Positions 51,952-61,422 of a stretch of 64,000 nt of DNA are shown in pieces (positions within the stretch are counted from its first letter, which is position 1; each line of letters begins with the position of its first letter). Under the pieces are notes generated by a model. That model was given only the letters and a program-made list of their open reading frames with translations. It had not been told where the DNA came from and searched no databases. Made by a program: the position numbers and the translations under genes. Origin of the DNA: Jejuia sp. UBA6058 (GTDB lineage: Bacteria; Bacteroidota; Bacteroidia; Flavobacteriales; Flavobacteriaceae); the NCBI GenBank assembly GCA_002428965.1, contig DIYI01000012.1, forward strand, positions 794,475 to 858,474, in the 5' to 3' direction.

Positions 51952-52779
51952 ATGGATTTACAATATTTGACAAGCGTTGCCATTGAAGCGGCCCTTTCTG
52001 CTGGAAAAGTCATTCAGAACTATATGAATGATGAGATTAAGCTGGAAACAAAAGAAGGTGGTTCTACCTATGCTTCTCAAGTCGTAACCAAAGTAGATAG
52101 GGAATGTGAAAATAGTATCCTTTCATATATAGAACCAACTTGCAAAACCTTTGATATCGGACTCTTATCTGAAGAAACCCAAGATGATGGTAGCCGATTT
52201 GAAAAAGAGTATTTCTGGTGTATTGATCCCATGGATGGTACACTGGCATTTATTAACAAAACGCCTGGGTTTTCGGTTTCTATTGCCTTAATTGCTAAAA
52301 ATGGCTCGCCTGTAATTGGCGTTGTTTTTGATCCAAGTTCTGAAACTTTATACCACGCTATTAAAGGAAAAGGTGCTTTTAAAAATAACAAATCTTGGAT
52401 TATTAAAAACACGAACGATTATTTGACCTATATCACTGACAAAAAATTAAAGGATACGCCGAAGTCTGAGGAAATCCAGGCTATTCTCAATACTCATCAA
52501 ACAAATTTAGGGTTGAAAAGCATTAAAGAAATATCAGGAAAAGGCGCTGTAATGTGCGCTATTTTAGTTTTAGAAAATGGACCTGCGTGTTTTTTGAAAC
52601 TTCCAAAAAAAGAAAAGGGTAGTGGCAGTATTTGGGATTATGCGGCTACGACTTGTATTTATAATGAACTTGAATTGTCTGCAAAAACTTTTACTGGCGA
52701 CAGGCTTGATCTAAATAAACAGGACGATTCTTTTATGAACGAAAAAGGAGTTTACTATACCAACCCAAATTTAGATTAA
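51952..52779 (+). CDS. Inositol-monophosphatase-family phosphatase (CysQ-like)
   Basis: The 275-residue FIG-superfamily phosphatase has metal ligands at EE (74-75) in LLSEETQDD, D92-P-M-D95-G-T in IDPMDGTLAF, and a C-terminal WDYAATTCI block. Relatives remove phosphate from inositol phosphates or 3'-phosphoadenosine 5'-phosphate. PAP hydrolysis would fit RNA metabolism, but the specificity is not visible. It is paired with the upstream phosphotransferase. Confidence 0.85.
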   Translation: MDLQYLTSVAIEAALSAGKVIQNYMNDEIKLETKEGGSTYASQVVTKVDRECENSILSYIEPTCKTFDIGLLSEETQDDGSRFEKEYFWCIDPMDGTLAFINKTPGFSVSIALIAKNGSPVIGVVFDPSSETLYHAIKGKGAFKNNKSWIIKNTNDYLTYITDKKLKDTPKSEEIQAILNTHQTNLGLKSIKEISGKGAVMCAILVLENGPACFLKLPKKEKGSGSIWDYAATTCIYNELELSAKTFTGDRLDLNKQDDSFMNEKGVYYTNPNLD

Positions 52780-52785
52780 AACACT

Positions 52786-53688
52786 TTAGAAGAAAATCTC
52801 TTGTGCCAAACGAAAGGTGTTGGCATGCGCTTCAATAATAATTTTTATATCAGGTGAATAGCCACCACCCATAGAACACATTACAGGTAATTTGTGGTCT
52901 TTACAAGTTTGTAGAACAAAACGATCTCGTTCTTTACAGCCTTCTATAGTCATTCCCAATTTACCAAGTTTATCTGAAGCTACAACATCAACACCGCATA
53001 AGTAATATATGAAATCTGGTTTTTCTGAATCAATCAAACTAGGTAAAGTTTCTTTCAAAATGGATAAGTAGGTTTCGTCATCTGTATCGTTTTCTAAAGC
53101 AATATCTAAATCGCTTTCTTCCTTTTTAAAAGGATAGTTCCCTTTTCCGTGAATTGAAAAGGTAAATACGCTAGGATCATTTTGAAAAATTTCAGCGGTG
53201 CCATTCCCTTGGTGTACGTCTAAGTCCAAAATCAATACCTTTTCCACCAAACCCTTATGTAATAAATATTTCGCGCCAATAGCTTGATCGTTCAGCAAAC
53301 AAAATGCCTCACCTCTATCTGAGTAAGCATGATGTGTGCCACCAGCAATATTCATCGCTATTCCATATTGTAAGGCAAACTCTGAAGCTTTTATGGTGCC
53401 ATCAGCAATAATAATTTCACGTTCTACAAGTTCTGCGCTCAACGGAAATCCTATTTTTCTAGATGCTCTCGCATCCAAAGTCAGATGCTGTAATTCCTTA
53501 TAATAAGTTTTCGAGTGCACCCTTAAGATGTGTTCGTCTTTAGGAAAGGTCGGTTCAAAAAAATTATCCTGATTACATGTCCCTTCATAAACTAATTGTT
53601 GAGGAAGTAGTTCATATTTTATCATAGGAAACCTATGGCCTTCAGGTAATGGGTGTTTGTAAACAGGATGGTAGGCAATTTTAAGCAT
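52786..53688 (-). CDS. Histone-deacetylase-family amidohydrolase
   Basis: This 300-residue arginase/deacetylase-fold protein has GGTHHAYSDRGEAFCLLND, the metal ligands DLDVHQGNGTAEIF and the late GVDVVASDKLGKLGMT. Bacterial members act on acetylpolyamines or related amides, or acetoin-like compounds. It stands alone, convergent with the kinase-phosphatase pair. Confidence 0.9.
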   Translation of the reverse strand: MLKIAYHPVYKHPLPEGHRFPMIKYELLPQQLVYEGTCNQDNFFEPTFPKDEHILRVHSKTYYKELQHLTLDARASRKIGFPLSAELVEREIIIADGTIKASEFALQYGIAMNIAGGTHHAYSDRGEAFCLLNDQAIGAKYLLHKGLVEKVLILDLDVHQGNGTAEIFQNDPSVFTFSIHGKGNYPFKKEESDLDIALENDTDDETYLSILKETLPSLIDSEKPDFIYYLCGVDVVASDKLGKLGMTIEGCKERDRFVLQTCKDHKLPVMCSMGGGYSPDIKIIIEAHANTFRLAQEIFF

Positions 53689-53866
53689 AGGGTTTCGTGA
53701 TAGAGATGGTTAAAACTCTAATGTTAAGTATTAATCTAGTTTATTAAAAATAAAATTTATAGAAAAGATCAAAAGTTGCGCTTTAATAATCAATAGTTAC
53801 TATAGCATATTGGTAATTTGTAGTATTTTGGCGTACAATTTAACCAAACTAAGTATCTTTTTTAAA

Positions 53867-55393
53867 ATGAAAAAACTTTTATCAGCACTTTTTATAGCTT
53901 CATTGTTTTGGTCTTGTAACAATACAGAAACACCTTCCAAAACGGAAAATGAGGAAACTACATACGAAGCAAATTGGGAATCGTTAGCAAAACACACTGC
54001 AGATCCTGAATGGTTTCACGACTCTAAATTAGGAATCTATTTCCACTGGGGGGTGTACAGTGTGCCAGCTTATGGGTCTGAATGGTATCCTTTTAGGCTA
54101 TATAGAACGAATGAATTCCCTGACTACAAAGAATATCATGAAAAAAACTATGGTCCATTAGAAGAGTTTGGTTATCATGACTTTATTCCTATGTTTAAAG
54201 CTGAAAACTTTGATGCCAATAGTTGGGCAGATTTATTTAAAGCAGCTGGGGCTAAGTTTGCTGGTCCTGTGGCGCAACATCATGATGGTTTTGCAATGTG
54301 GGATAGTGAAATTAATCCTTGGAACTCAGCAGATATGGGGCCTAAAAAAGATATTACAGGTGAAATTCTTAGTGCATTAAAAGAAAGAGGTTTAAAAACT
54401 ATGACATCATTTCATCATGCTAGGCTAAGACAACGTCATGATGGAGACTCTACAAAGTGGGATACGTATAATAGTCATTTCGCTTATAATCCTAAATACC
54501 CATCTTCTAGTGAGGACGCCGAATTAAAAAAGTTTTATGGTAATATGCCTCAGGAAGAGTTTGATCAATATTGGTTAGATCAAGTTAATGAAGTGGTAGA
54601 TAAATACTCTCCAGATATGCTTTGGTATGACGTTTGGTTAAACCACGTCTCAGAAGATAAGATTAAGGAAATGTCTGCTTACTTTTTAAATAACGGATTA
54701 AAAACAGGCCAAGAACCAGTATTAATAGCTAAACATGACGATTTACCAAAAAACATGAGTGTTTTAGATATTGAACAGGGTGGGAAGAAAGATGTATCTG
54801 AGACTGTTTGGATGACAGATATTACCGTAAGCGATAAAGGTAGTTGGTGCTATACTCACGGACAGGTATATAAATCGCCCGAATTGCTGTTAAGAAATAT
54901 GATAGACGTGTGGGCAAAAAATGGTGTAGTATTGCTTAATGTTTCACCATTAGCAAATGGTACAATTAACCAAGAACAACGTGATTTATTAACTACCGTA
55001 GGTGGATGGCTAGATACATATGGTGAAGCTGTTTATGGCACAAGACCATTCCATATTTATGGGTTTGGACATGCAAAAGCTGAGGATGGAGCTCATGGTG
55101 GTCAATCTGCTAAAGTGAAGTACAATGCGGGCGATATAAGATTTACAACTTCAAAAGATAAAAAAGCACTCTATGTGTTTTTACTTGGGAAACCAGAACC
55201 AGGAGAAGTTATTAAATTAGGTAAGCTTAACAACATTGGTTATGGACCTGCAACTCCTGTTAAAAGAGTAGTTGAGTTAAAATCTGGAAAAGAAGTGGAA
55301 TGGGAAAAAACAGAGCGTACGCATATGTTTACAATTCCTGAAGATGTTGAACTTAGTGGATTAGCCAACGTATTTAAAATGGAATTGGAATAG
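53867..55393 (+). CDS. Alpha-L-fucosidase, GH29, lipoprotein
   Basis: The product has 508 residues from the ATG at 53867 (MKKLLSALFIASLFWSC), with a lipoprotein Cys at residue 17; the longer frame has no signal and was rejected. The GH29 core shows FHWGVYSVPAYGSEWY, GAKFAGPVAQHHDGFAMWDS and the nucleophile region SPDMLWYDVWLNH (Asp in WYD). The C-terminus is a beta sandwich. It removes alpha-linked fucose at the cell surface or in the periplasm. It faces the SusCD locus and may serve the same glycan. Confidence 0.93.
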   Translation: MKKLLSALFIASLFWSCNNTETPSKTENEETTYEANWESLAKHTADPEWFHDSKLGIYFHWGVYSVPAYGSEWYPFRLYRTNEFPDYKEYHEKNYGPLEEFGYHDFIPMFKAENFDANSWADLFKAAGAKFAGPVAQHHDGFAMWDSEINPWNSADMGPKKDITGEILSALKERGLKTMTSFHHARLRQRHDGDSTKWDTYNSHFAYNPKYPSSSEDAELKKFYGNMPQEEFDQYWLDQVNEVVDKYSPDMLWYDVWLNHVSEDKIKEMSAYFLNNGLKTGQEPVLIAKHDDLPKNMSVLDIEQGGKKDVSETVWMTDITVSDKGSWCYTHGQVYKSPELLLRNMIDVWAKNGVVLLNVSPLANGTINQEQRDLLTTVGGWLDTYGEAVYGTRPFHIYGFGHAKAEDGAHGGQSAKVKYNAGDIRFTTSKDKKALYVFLLGKPEPGEVIKLGKLNNIGYGPATPVKRVVELKSGKEVEWEKTERTHMFTIPEDVELSGLANVFKMELE

Positions 55394-55420
55394 TTCTAAT
55401 ATATTTTTAACTAAATTTAA

Positions 55421-55453
55421 GTCTCAATAAAATCGTTTTATTGAGACTTTTTT
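55421..55453 (+). terminator. Rho-independent terminator
   Basis: GTCTCAATAAAA / TTTTATTGAGAC (55421-55432 and 55436-55447) is followed by six T. It ends the fucosidase transcript. Confidence 0.88.
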
Positions 55454-55471
55454 AATGCCAAATACTATTTC

Positions 55472-55945
55472 ATGAAATTTAATACTTCGCTTTTGTTCTT
55501 TATAACCCTGTTAATATTTAGTTGTAACGATACAAAACCCATCGAAATTGATAACTCAAAAGATTTTAAGGAAGTTGAACATGTGGTTCAAGGTGTTTTT
55601 GATGATGTTTGGAGTAATAAAAATGCCGAATACCTAACAAAATACCATACAGATGATTTCATTCTTTTGGAACATGGTGAAGTTTGGACAAATGATACCA
55701 TTGCTAACTGGTGCAAAAGAGCTAAAATTAGAGATAATGGTATGAAGCGCACCAATAGTTTTGATTTTTTTGAAGCCAAGAAAGAAGGAGATAAAATATG
55801 GATGGCATATCATAATTACGCTACTTTTAAAAAAGACACGTTAACAGGAAAAGCGCAATGGTTAGAAAGTATCGTAGCCGTAAAAGAGGATAGTATTTGG
55901 AAATTAGAGTTGATGCACTCTACAAGGGTACCAAGAAAAAATTAG
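55472..55945 (+). CDS. NTF2-like (DUF4440/SnoaL-type) lipoprotein
   Basis: The 157-residue protein has a lipoprotein signal (LLIFSC, Cys at about 18) and a cone-shaped NTF2-like fold (HTDDFILLEHGEVWTNDT ... WMAYHNYATF ... VAVKEDSIWKLELMHSTR). Such domains bind small ligands or act as simple enzymes; the role is unknown. Its stop overlaps the convergent small gene by four bases. Confidence 0.75.
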   Translation: MKFNTSLLFFITLLIFSCNDTKPIEIDNSKDFKEVEHVVQGVFDDVWSNKNAEYLTKYHTDDFILLEHGEVWTNDTIANWCKRAKIRDNGMKRTNSFDFFEAKKEGDKIWMAYHNYATFKKDTLTGKAQWLESIVAVKEDSIWKLELMHSTRVPRKN

Positions 55946-56106
55946 GCTACTTTTTTAATCAGATCGAAGCAAGGGCATTTTTTACAACGCTTGTTTTCGC
56001 CTTTTTTGTATTTTTTACAGCAACTACTTTTTACTTTGTTAGGAACATCAATACCTAATTCTTTAAGTTTTTTAATTGCCTTTTCTTGTTTCTTTTTTTT
56101 GCCCAC
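55942..56106 (-). CDS. Small Lys/Cys-rich protein, possible zinc-binding
   Basis: This 54-residue protein starts at GTG (MGKKKKQEKAIKKLKELGI). A Cys cluster follows (SSCCKKYKKGENKRCKKCPC) and it ends FDLIKKVA. The spacing CC ... CxxC-x-C could hold a zinc ion, and the rest is strongly basic. Small proteins of this type recur in flavobacteria. No function is known. It overlaps the convergent lipoprotein gene by four bases. Confidence 0.65.
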   Translation of the reverse strand: MGKKKKQEKAIKKLKELGIDVPNKVKSSCCKKYKKGENKRCKKCPCFDLIKKVA

Positions 56107-56237
56107 AATTGCAACTTGAATTTCAAATTTGGATGCAAAAATACCTTATTTTTATTAAATCTAAATAAGGTTTATTGTTAAAATTTTGTTTTTTCTATTG
56201 AGGGTTTCTTCTCTATTGCAGTTATTTAAAGAGTAAT

Positions 56238-56266
56238 AAAAAAACCCAAGAACCGAAGTTCTCAGG
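56238..56266 (-). terminator. Terminator of the susCD unit
   Basis: On the minus strand CCTGAGAAC-TTCG-GTTCTTGGG is followed by eight T (56237-56244). The loop is a UUCG tetraloop. Confidence 0.8.
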
Positions 56267-56338
56267 CTTTAAAAAAAACTAAAATAAACTAACTGATTGT
56301 AATTAGAATTTTTTGACTAACTCAAAAAAGAATTATTA

Positions 56339-57844
56339 TTAATAATTTGGGTTTTGTTTAATTAATGGATTTGCATCGACCTCAGATAGCGGTATTGGAA
56401 ATAGCACATGGTGTGCCTGCGCGTTTGTTTTGCCTCTTGCTTGTGCATCCGAGATTAATCTTCCTTGACGAATTAAGTCTCTTCTTCTATGACCTTCTGT
56501 AACAAATTCCCAACCGCGTTCATCTAGCATAGCATCAATAAAAGATTCTAAACCTGCAAAATCACCAAGGGTATATGTTGGTACTCCAGCTCTAGTCCTA
56601 ACCTCATTAAGTAAATCAACGGCCTCCTGGGTAGGACCACCCGAAATCATTGCTAATGCTTCAGAGCGTAATAATAGAACATCAGCATACCTCATATAGC
56701 AAACATCATTTGGCCAGTTATTTCCACCTCCGCTAATTTCCCCCGCATCTTCAGAGGGTGTATATTTAAAAGCTCTAGGATGAAATCTATTTCCAGAATT
56801 ATCACCATTAACCAAATCAATGTAATTACCAGATTTATCAATATATTCGTAGCATATCCATCCAAAACTTGGTTCGCCATCTTCAGTAAACTCACCTCTG
56901 GGATCCCATGGTAAGGCGCGTTTATCATCAGGATGATAAGTAGCAACAAATTCCCTTTGCAATTGTAGTTGCGCACCCCAATTTCTAAAAGCCGTTTGGT
57001 AACCTGGTGGAAAATTATGTGCTGGTATGCCGTTATTTGAAAGCACATTACTGTTTTCAAAAACAAAAATCATCTCACTATTACCTTCATTTTGATGAGA
57101 AAACATAGTAGTAACATCCGCCAACAAACTATATTGATTGGAATCTATCACATCTTGTAAAACATCCGCCGCGTCCTGCCATTGCTTAGTATTCATGAGG
57201 AATCTGCCTAACATGGCCTGCGCAGCACCTTTGGTAGCTTTACCTTTTATGTCTTGAGTAATTGGTAGGTTGTCTATTGCGGATTGATACTCGGTAACTA
57301 TAAAGTTTCGAATCTCTTCATCAGTTGCTCTAGCGTATTCAAAACTTAAATCTAAAGTACTTGTAACTAAAGGAACAGGACCCCAAAGGTCATATAGTTC
57401 CGAATAGTTCCAAGCACGTAAAAATGTAGCTTCTGCTTTGAATGCAGCTACCTGTTCTGCGGGTAACGAGGTAACTTTGTCTATATGATCTAGTAATGCG
57501 TTACAGTTTCTAATAGCTTCATAAATCTCTCGCCATGTAGCTGTTAAATCCGCATTTGCGGCATCTACTGTATATTCTTCAAATGGAACAACTCTACCGC
57601 GATAACCTCCTCCAGCTTCTACTTCATCATCACAAGGGTAAGCAGCAAAAGTGTGAAATCTTTCACGTATTATAGGGTTTGATCTACCATAAGCGGATAC
57701 CAGTATAGACTCTATTCCTTCCTCTGTAGCAACAAAGGCATCTGCGTCAAATTCTGTAAATACTTCTTCTTCTAAGAAATTATTACAGGACATTCCTAAA
57801 ATTAAGAATGTAAAAATTCCAATTTTGTAAATAGTACTTTTCAT
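56339..57844 (-). CDS. SusD/RagB-family glycan-binding lipoprotein
   Basis: The 501-residue lipoprotein (signal ending LGMSCNN, Cys about 20) has the SusD TPR-like fold. Typical blocks are present: WREIYEAIRNCNALLDHID, FLRAWNYSELYDLWGPVPLV, CYMRYADVLLLRSEALA and the C-terminal ERGWEFVTEGHRRRDLIRQGRL. It caps the SusC channel and binds the glycan on the cell surface. It is 21 bases downstream of susC and ends the operon. Confidence 0.93.
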   Translation of the reverse strand: MKSTIYKIGIFTFLILGMSCNNFLEEEVFTEFDADAFVATEEGIESILVSAYGRSNPIIRERFHTFAAYPCDDEVEAGGGYRGRVVPFEEYTVDAANADLTATWREIYEAIRNCNALLDHIDKVTSLPAEQVAAFKAEATFLRAWNYSELYDLWGPVPLVTSTLDLSFEYARATDEEIRNFIVTEYQSAIDNLPITQDIKGKATKGAAQAMLGRFLMNTKQWQDAADVLQDVIDSNQYSLLADVTTMFSHQNEGNSEMIFVFENSNVLSNNGIPAHNFPPGYQTAFRNWGAQLQLQREFVATYHPDDKRALPWDPRGEFTEDGEPSFGWICYEYIDKSGNYIDLVNGDNSGNRFHPRAFKYTPSEDAGEISGGGNNWPNDVCYMRYADVLLLRSEALAMISGGPTQEAVDLLNEVRTRAGVPTYTLGDFAGLESFIDAMLDERGWEFVTEGHRRRDLIRQGRLISDAQARGKTNAQAHHVLFPIPLSEVDANPLIKQNPNY

Positions 57845-57865
57845 TTTCTTTAATTTTTTGTTTTA

Positions 57866-60800
57866 TTATAAGCTAAATCTAGCACCAATTCTTACGGTTC
57901 TGGCCAATGGGTAATCCCCATAAGTTCCTCTTTGCGTACCTGAACCACTTGAAGAGTTTGCATCAGGATCAAAGCCATCAAAATCTGTTATGGTTAAGAA
58001 ATTCTCTAAAGAAATGTAGAAGTTAGCCGAATCTATACCTAATGATTTTATCGAAGTATCATACCCTAGAGTAACATTCTTTAGTCTCACGTAAGAAGCA
58101 TCTTGAACCGTCCATTTATTAACTTTTCTACCATCTTGATATCTACCAGGTTCAACCATAGAGGGGTATGGAGAGTCTGGATTGTCAGGTGTCCATCTGT
58201 TTAAATAATAACTAGCCAACTTATTTCTGTCAGGATCAATCGGATAAAAAGATTCTGCAATTAAGTTGTTAAATACATCTATGCCCTGTACTCCAACTAC
58301 ATATACATCTAAAGTGAAATTTTTGTACTTCAATCTATTGTTAATCCCGAAATTAAAATCTGGAAACGGCTTACCAAGTATAACCCTATCTTCTTCATTA
58401 ATTCTATCATCTCCATTAATGTCTGCCACTATAGGATGTCCCAGTCCTGCTCTAAAACTTGGATCTAAGGCATTGGCAGCATCTACTTCTGCCTGTGTAC
58501 TGTATATGCCATCTATTTGATATCCATAAAATGCAGCCATTGGAGCACCTTCTTGAACTACCCAGAAATCTCCTGCGAAGGCAAATCCACCCCCGCCAGT
58601 TACTCGTCCACCAATAAAATCAGGAACTTCTGTAACTTCATTATCAAGAGTTGCAAATGTTAAATTTGTTTCCCAAGAGAAATCATCTTTTTGAATATTG
58701 ATGCTATTTAATGATATTTCTAAACCTTGGTTTCTAACATTACCGAAGTTTTGTCTAAAACTGGTAAACCCAGTTGAAGGTGGTACAGGCCTTTGAAACA
58801 ATTGATCTTCTGTGTTTCTCACATAATATTCTATGCTACCGGAAAGTCTATAGTCTAGCATTGTAAAATCTAAACCTAAATTAACCTCTTTTGTTGTTTC
58901 CCACACTAAGTCTGTGTTAGGTATTCTACTAGGAACTGCTCCAGTTAATACTTGCTCACCAAGAACCGCATTTGATCCAACTCTAAATGTTGAAAGTGTT
59001 TCAAAATTATTAATAGCGGAATTACCAATTTCTCCATAACCAGCTCTAAACTTAAGTGCATCAAAAAGGTCTTGATTTTCCATAAATGGTTCAGATCCAA
59101 TTTGCCACCCAAAAGACACCGATGGAAAAATAGAGGTTTTGTTAGTTTCAGAAAACCTACTTACACCATCTGCTCTTAAACTCGCTGTAAAAAGATATCT
59201 GTCTTTATAATCATAATTTACTCTAGCTAGGTATGATCTAAATGTGGTTTGAATTTTACTTGTTGAAGTACTAAATCTTTCTGGGTTTGCAACGTCAAAA
59301 AGGTCAACGCCATTAACATCAGATAAGAATCCTGCTGCATCGGCATCAAGAACTCTATTAACGAATTTTTCATAGGTTAAACCAGTAAGAACTTTAAGGC
59401 TATGATCTCCAAACTCTTTCTCATAATTGAGCGTGTATTCCGCAATACCATAGGTGTTGTCATTGTTTCTTACTGTGCCAATACCTTCTGAGCCTAACCC
59501 TTGTTGGGTGAATCTATTTTCGTAGGAATCAAATTTGGTCGCCGTAATTCTTGCTCCTAAATGTAAACCTACTTTTAGCCCATCTAAAACTTCGTACTCT
59601 AGTCTTGTATTTCCTAAAATTTCTGTTCTAGCTCTATTTTGATCAAAACCTTGTTGAACAGCTTCGGGATTCTCCACTTGGATAAAAGGATTTAGCTTAT
59701 ATCTACCCTGGTCATTCAATTCAGCATCTAAGGTTGGGTCAAAAAGTAGAGCTGATGCAACAGCTCCTCTGATACTATTGGTTCCCAAAGGCATTAAATC
59801 TGTATTAGTTCTATTTACGTTTAAGTTGAATTTAATATCTAATTTATCATTGGGAGTTACATTTACATTTATTCTGGCGTTGTATCTTTTTTCTCCGGTA
59901 TTTCTAAGAACACCTTTGCTATCCAAGTGGTTAAAAGAGGCATAATAGGTAGAGTTCTCACCACCACCAGATAATGATAGTTGATGGTTATGTATAAAAC
60001 CACTTCTAAATACTTGATCCTGCCAATTAAAACCTTCTCCAATAGCCGCAATTTCTGCATCTGTATAAATAGGAACATAATTTGGATCTGTAGCATTAGC
60101 AGGATTAGCTTCAAAATCTAACGCGTTTAGGGTTTCCATGTACTGCCGACCATTAAGCATATCTATTTCTTCAGCCACACTTTGCATAGCGGTATAGGTG
60201 CTATAAGAAACTTCTAGAGCTCCTTTTCTTCCTCTTTTAGTAGTAATAATTACAACCCCGTTAGCAGCACGTGCTCCATAAATAGCTGATGCGGAGGCGT
60301 CTTTTAGAATATTGATAGATTCAATATCTTCAGGACCAAGTGCGTCTACATTACCATTTGGTACGCCATCAACAACTACTAGAACACCATTGCCTCCATT
60401 AATAGAACTTAAACCACGCACACGTATGTCTACACGTCCACCAGGAGCACTACTTGCTTGACTAATTTGAACACCAGCAGCTTTACCATCCAATAATTGG
60501 AGGGCATTAGTGTTTGCCCCTTTTACAAAATTTTCTTGAGTAACTTGAACTACGGAACCAGTTACATCCTTCACTCTTTGAGTACCGTAACCCACTACAA
60601 CAACTTCATCCAAGGCCGCCGCATCCTCTATCATAGTTACACTAATTTCTGTTTTGCCAGCCACCGAAACTTCTTGTGTTACATAACCGACAAATGATAT
60701 GACTAAAACGGCGTCATTGGAAGAAACACCCAAGGAAAAATTACCGTCAAAATCCGCTTGTGTTCCGTTTGTAGTTCCCTTTTCTAAGATGTTTGCTCCA

Positions 60801-61267
60801 GAAAGAGGTATGCCATTTTCATCTACAACAGTACCAGAAATATTAACCTGCTGTATAACCGAAGACTTATCTAAATTGTCAGATGTATCAATGGCAGCTT
60901 TTTTCCTTTCAACAAGGTAAATTCGCTTATTAATGATATTGTAGTTTGTTGTGGTGCTCTTAAAAACACGGTCTAATACTGATGCAATTAATTCCTTATT
61001 GGCTTTAATGCTTACTTTACGTTCTAAATCAATGTCTTTTATTTTATAGACAAATCGGAATTCGCTTGAACTTTCAATTTCATCTAGAAATTGTTGAACG
61101 CTAACATCATTTAAATCTATTGTTATCTTTTTTTGTTGCGAATAAGTCTCATTTGCTTGAAGCGTAAAAAGACTTATAAAAAATAACAAAATACTAAGTT
61201 TCATTTTAAGATTTACTTTTAGGGCGTAGTACAGCAGCCCTATTAGTTTAGATGGTTGTTTTTTCAT
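57866..61267 (-). CDS. SusC/RagA-family TonB-dependent receptor with STN domain
   Basis: This 1133-residue outer-membrane importer has a signal peptide, then an STN signalling domain (about residues 45-115, ITIDLNDVSVQQFLDEIESS). A carboxypeptidase-like domain (VSGTVVDENGIPLSGANILE) and a plug (VVVGYGTQRVKDVTGSVVQV, RGLSSINGGNGVLVVVDGVP) follow, and the barrel ends in ARTVRIGARFSL. The STN domain contacts a FecR anti-sigma protein, and FecR plus sigma genes lie directly upstream. Import of the glycan should thus induce the locus. Imported sugars are unknown; fucose-containing glycan is a guess from the nearby GH29. Confidence 0.95.
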   Translation of the reverse strand: MKKQPSKLIGLLYYALKVNLKMKLSILLFFISLFTLQANETYSQQKKITIDLNDVSVQQFLDEIESSSEFRFVYKIKDIDLERKVSIKANKELIASVLDRVFKSTTTNYNIINKRIYLVERKKAAIDTSDNLDKSSVIQQVNISGTVVDENGIPLSGANILEKGTTNGTQADFDGNFSLGVSSNDAVLVISFVGYVTQEVSVAGKTEISVTMIEDAAALDEVVVVGYGTQRVKDVTGSVVQVTQENFVKGANTNALQLLDGKAAGVQISQASSAPGGRVDIRVRGLSSINGGNGVLVVVDGVPNGNVDALGPEDIESINILKDASASAIYGARAANGVVIITTKRGRKGALEVSYSTYTAMQSVAEEIDMLNGRQYMETLNALDFEANPANATDPNYVPIYTDAEIAAIGEGFNWQDQVFRSGFIHNHQLSLSGGGENSTYYASFNHLDSKGVLRNTGEKRYNARINVNVTPNDKLDIKFNLNVNRTNTDLMPLGTNSIRGAVASALLFDPTLDAELNDQGRYKLNPFIQVENPEAVQQGFDQNRARTEILGNTRLEYEVLDGLKVGLHLGARITATKFDSYENRFTQQGLGSEGIGTVRNNDNTYGIAEYTLNYEKEFGDHSLKVLTGLTYEKFVNRVLDADAAGFLSDVNGVDLFDVANPERFSTSTSKIQTTFRSYLARVNYDYKDRYLFTASLRADGVSRFSETNKTSIFPSVSFGWQIGSEPFMENQDLFDALKFRAGYGEIGNSAINNFETLSTFRVGSNAVLGEQVLTGAVPSRIPNTDLVWETTKEVNLGLDFTMLDYRLSGSIEYYVRNTEDQLFQRPVPPSTGFTSFRQNFGNVRNQGLEISLNSINIQKDDFSWETNLTFATLDNEVTEVPDFIGGRVTGGGGFAFAGDFWVVQEGAPMAAFYGYQIDGIYSTQAEVDAANALDPSFRAGLGHPIVADINGDDRINEEDRVILGKPFPDFNFGINNRLKYKNFTLDVYVVGVQGIDVFNNLIAESFYPIDPDRNKLASYYLNRWTPDNPDSPYPSMVEPGRYQDGRKVNKWTVQDASYVRLKNVTLGYDTSIKSLGIDSANFYISLENFLTITDFDGFDPDANSSSGSGTQRGTYGDYPLARTVRIGARFSL

Positions 61268-61422
61268 ACTTTTGAATAGTTAGAATTGTGGTTAATCTAA
61301 TTTTAGTTTAGTCACGCCATAATGATCGGAAAGTGTGCCAGCATTTTCCGATTTTTTTGTTATCGAAAGGCGTTAATGTTGTTGTCTTAGGGTGTATTAC
61401 ATAGGCGAAAAAGGTGTTTGAA

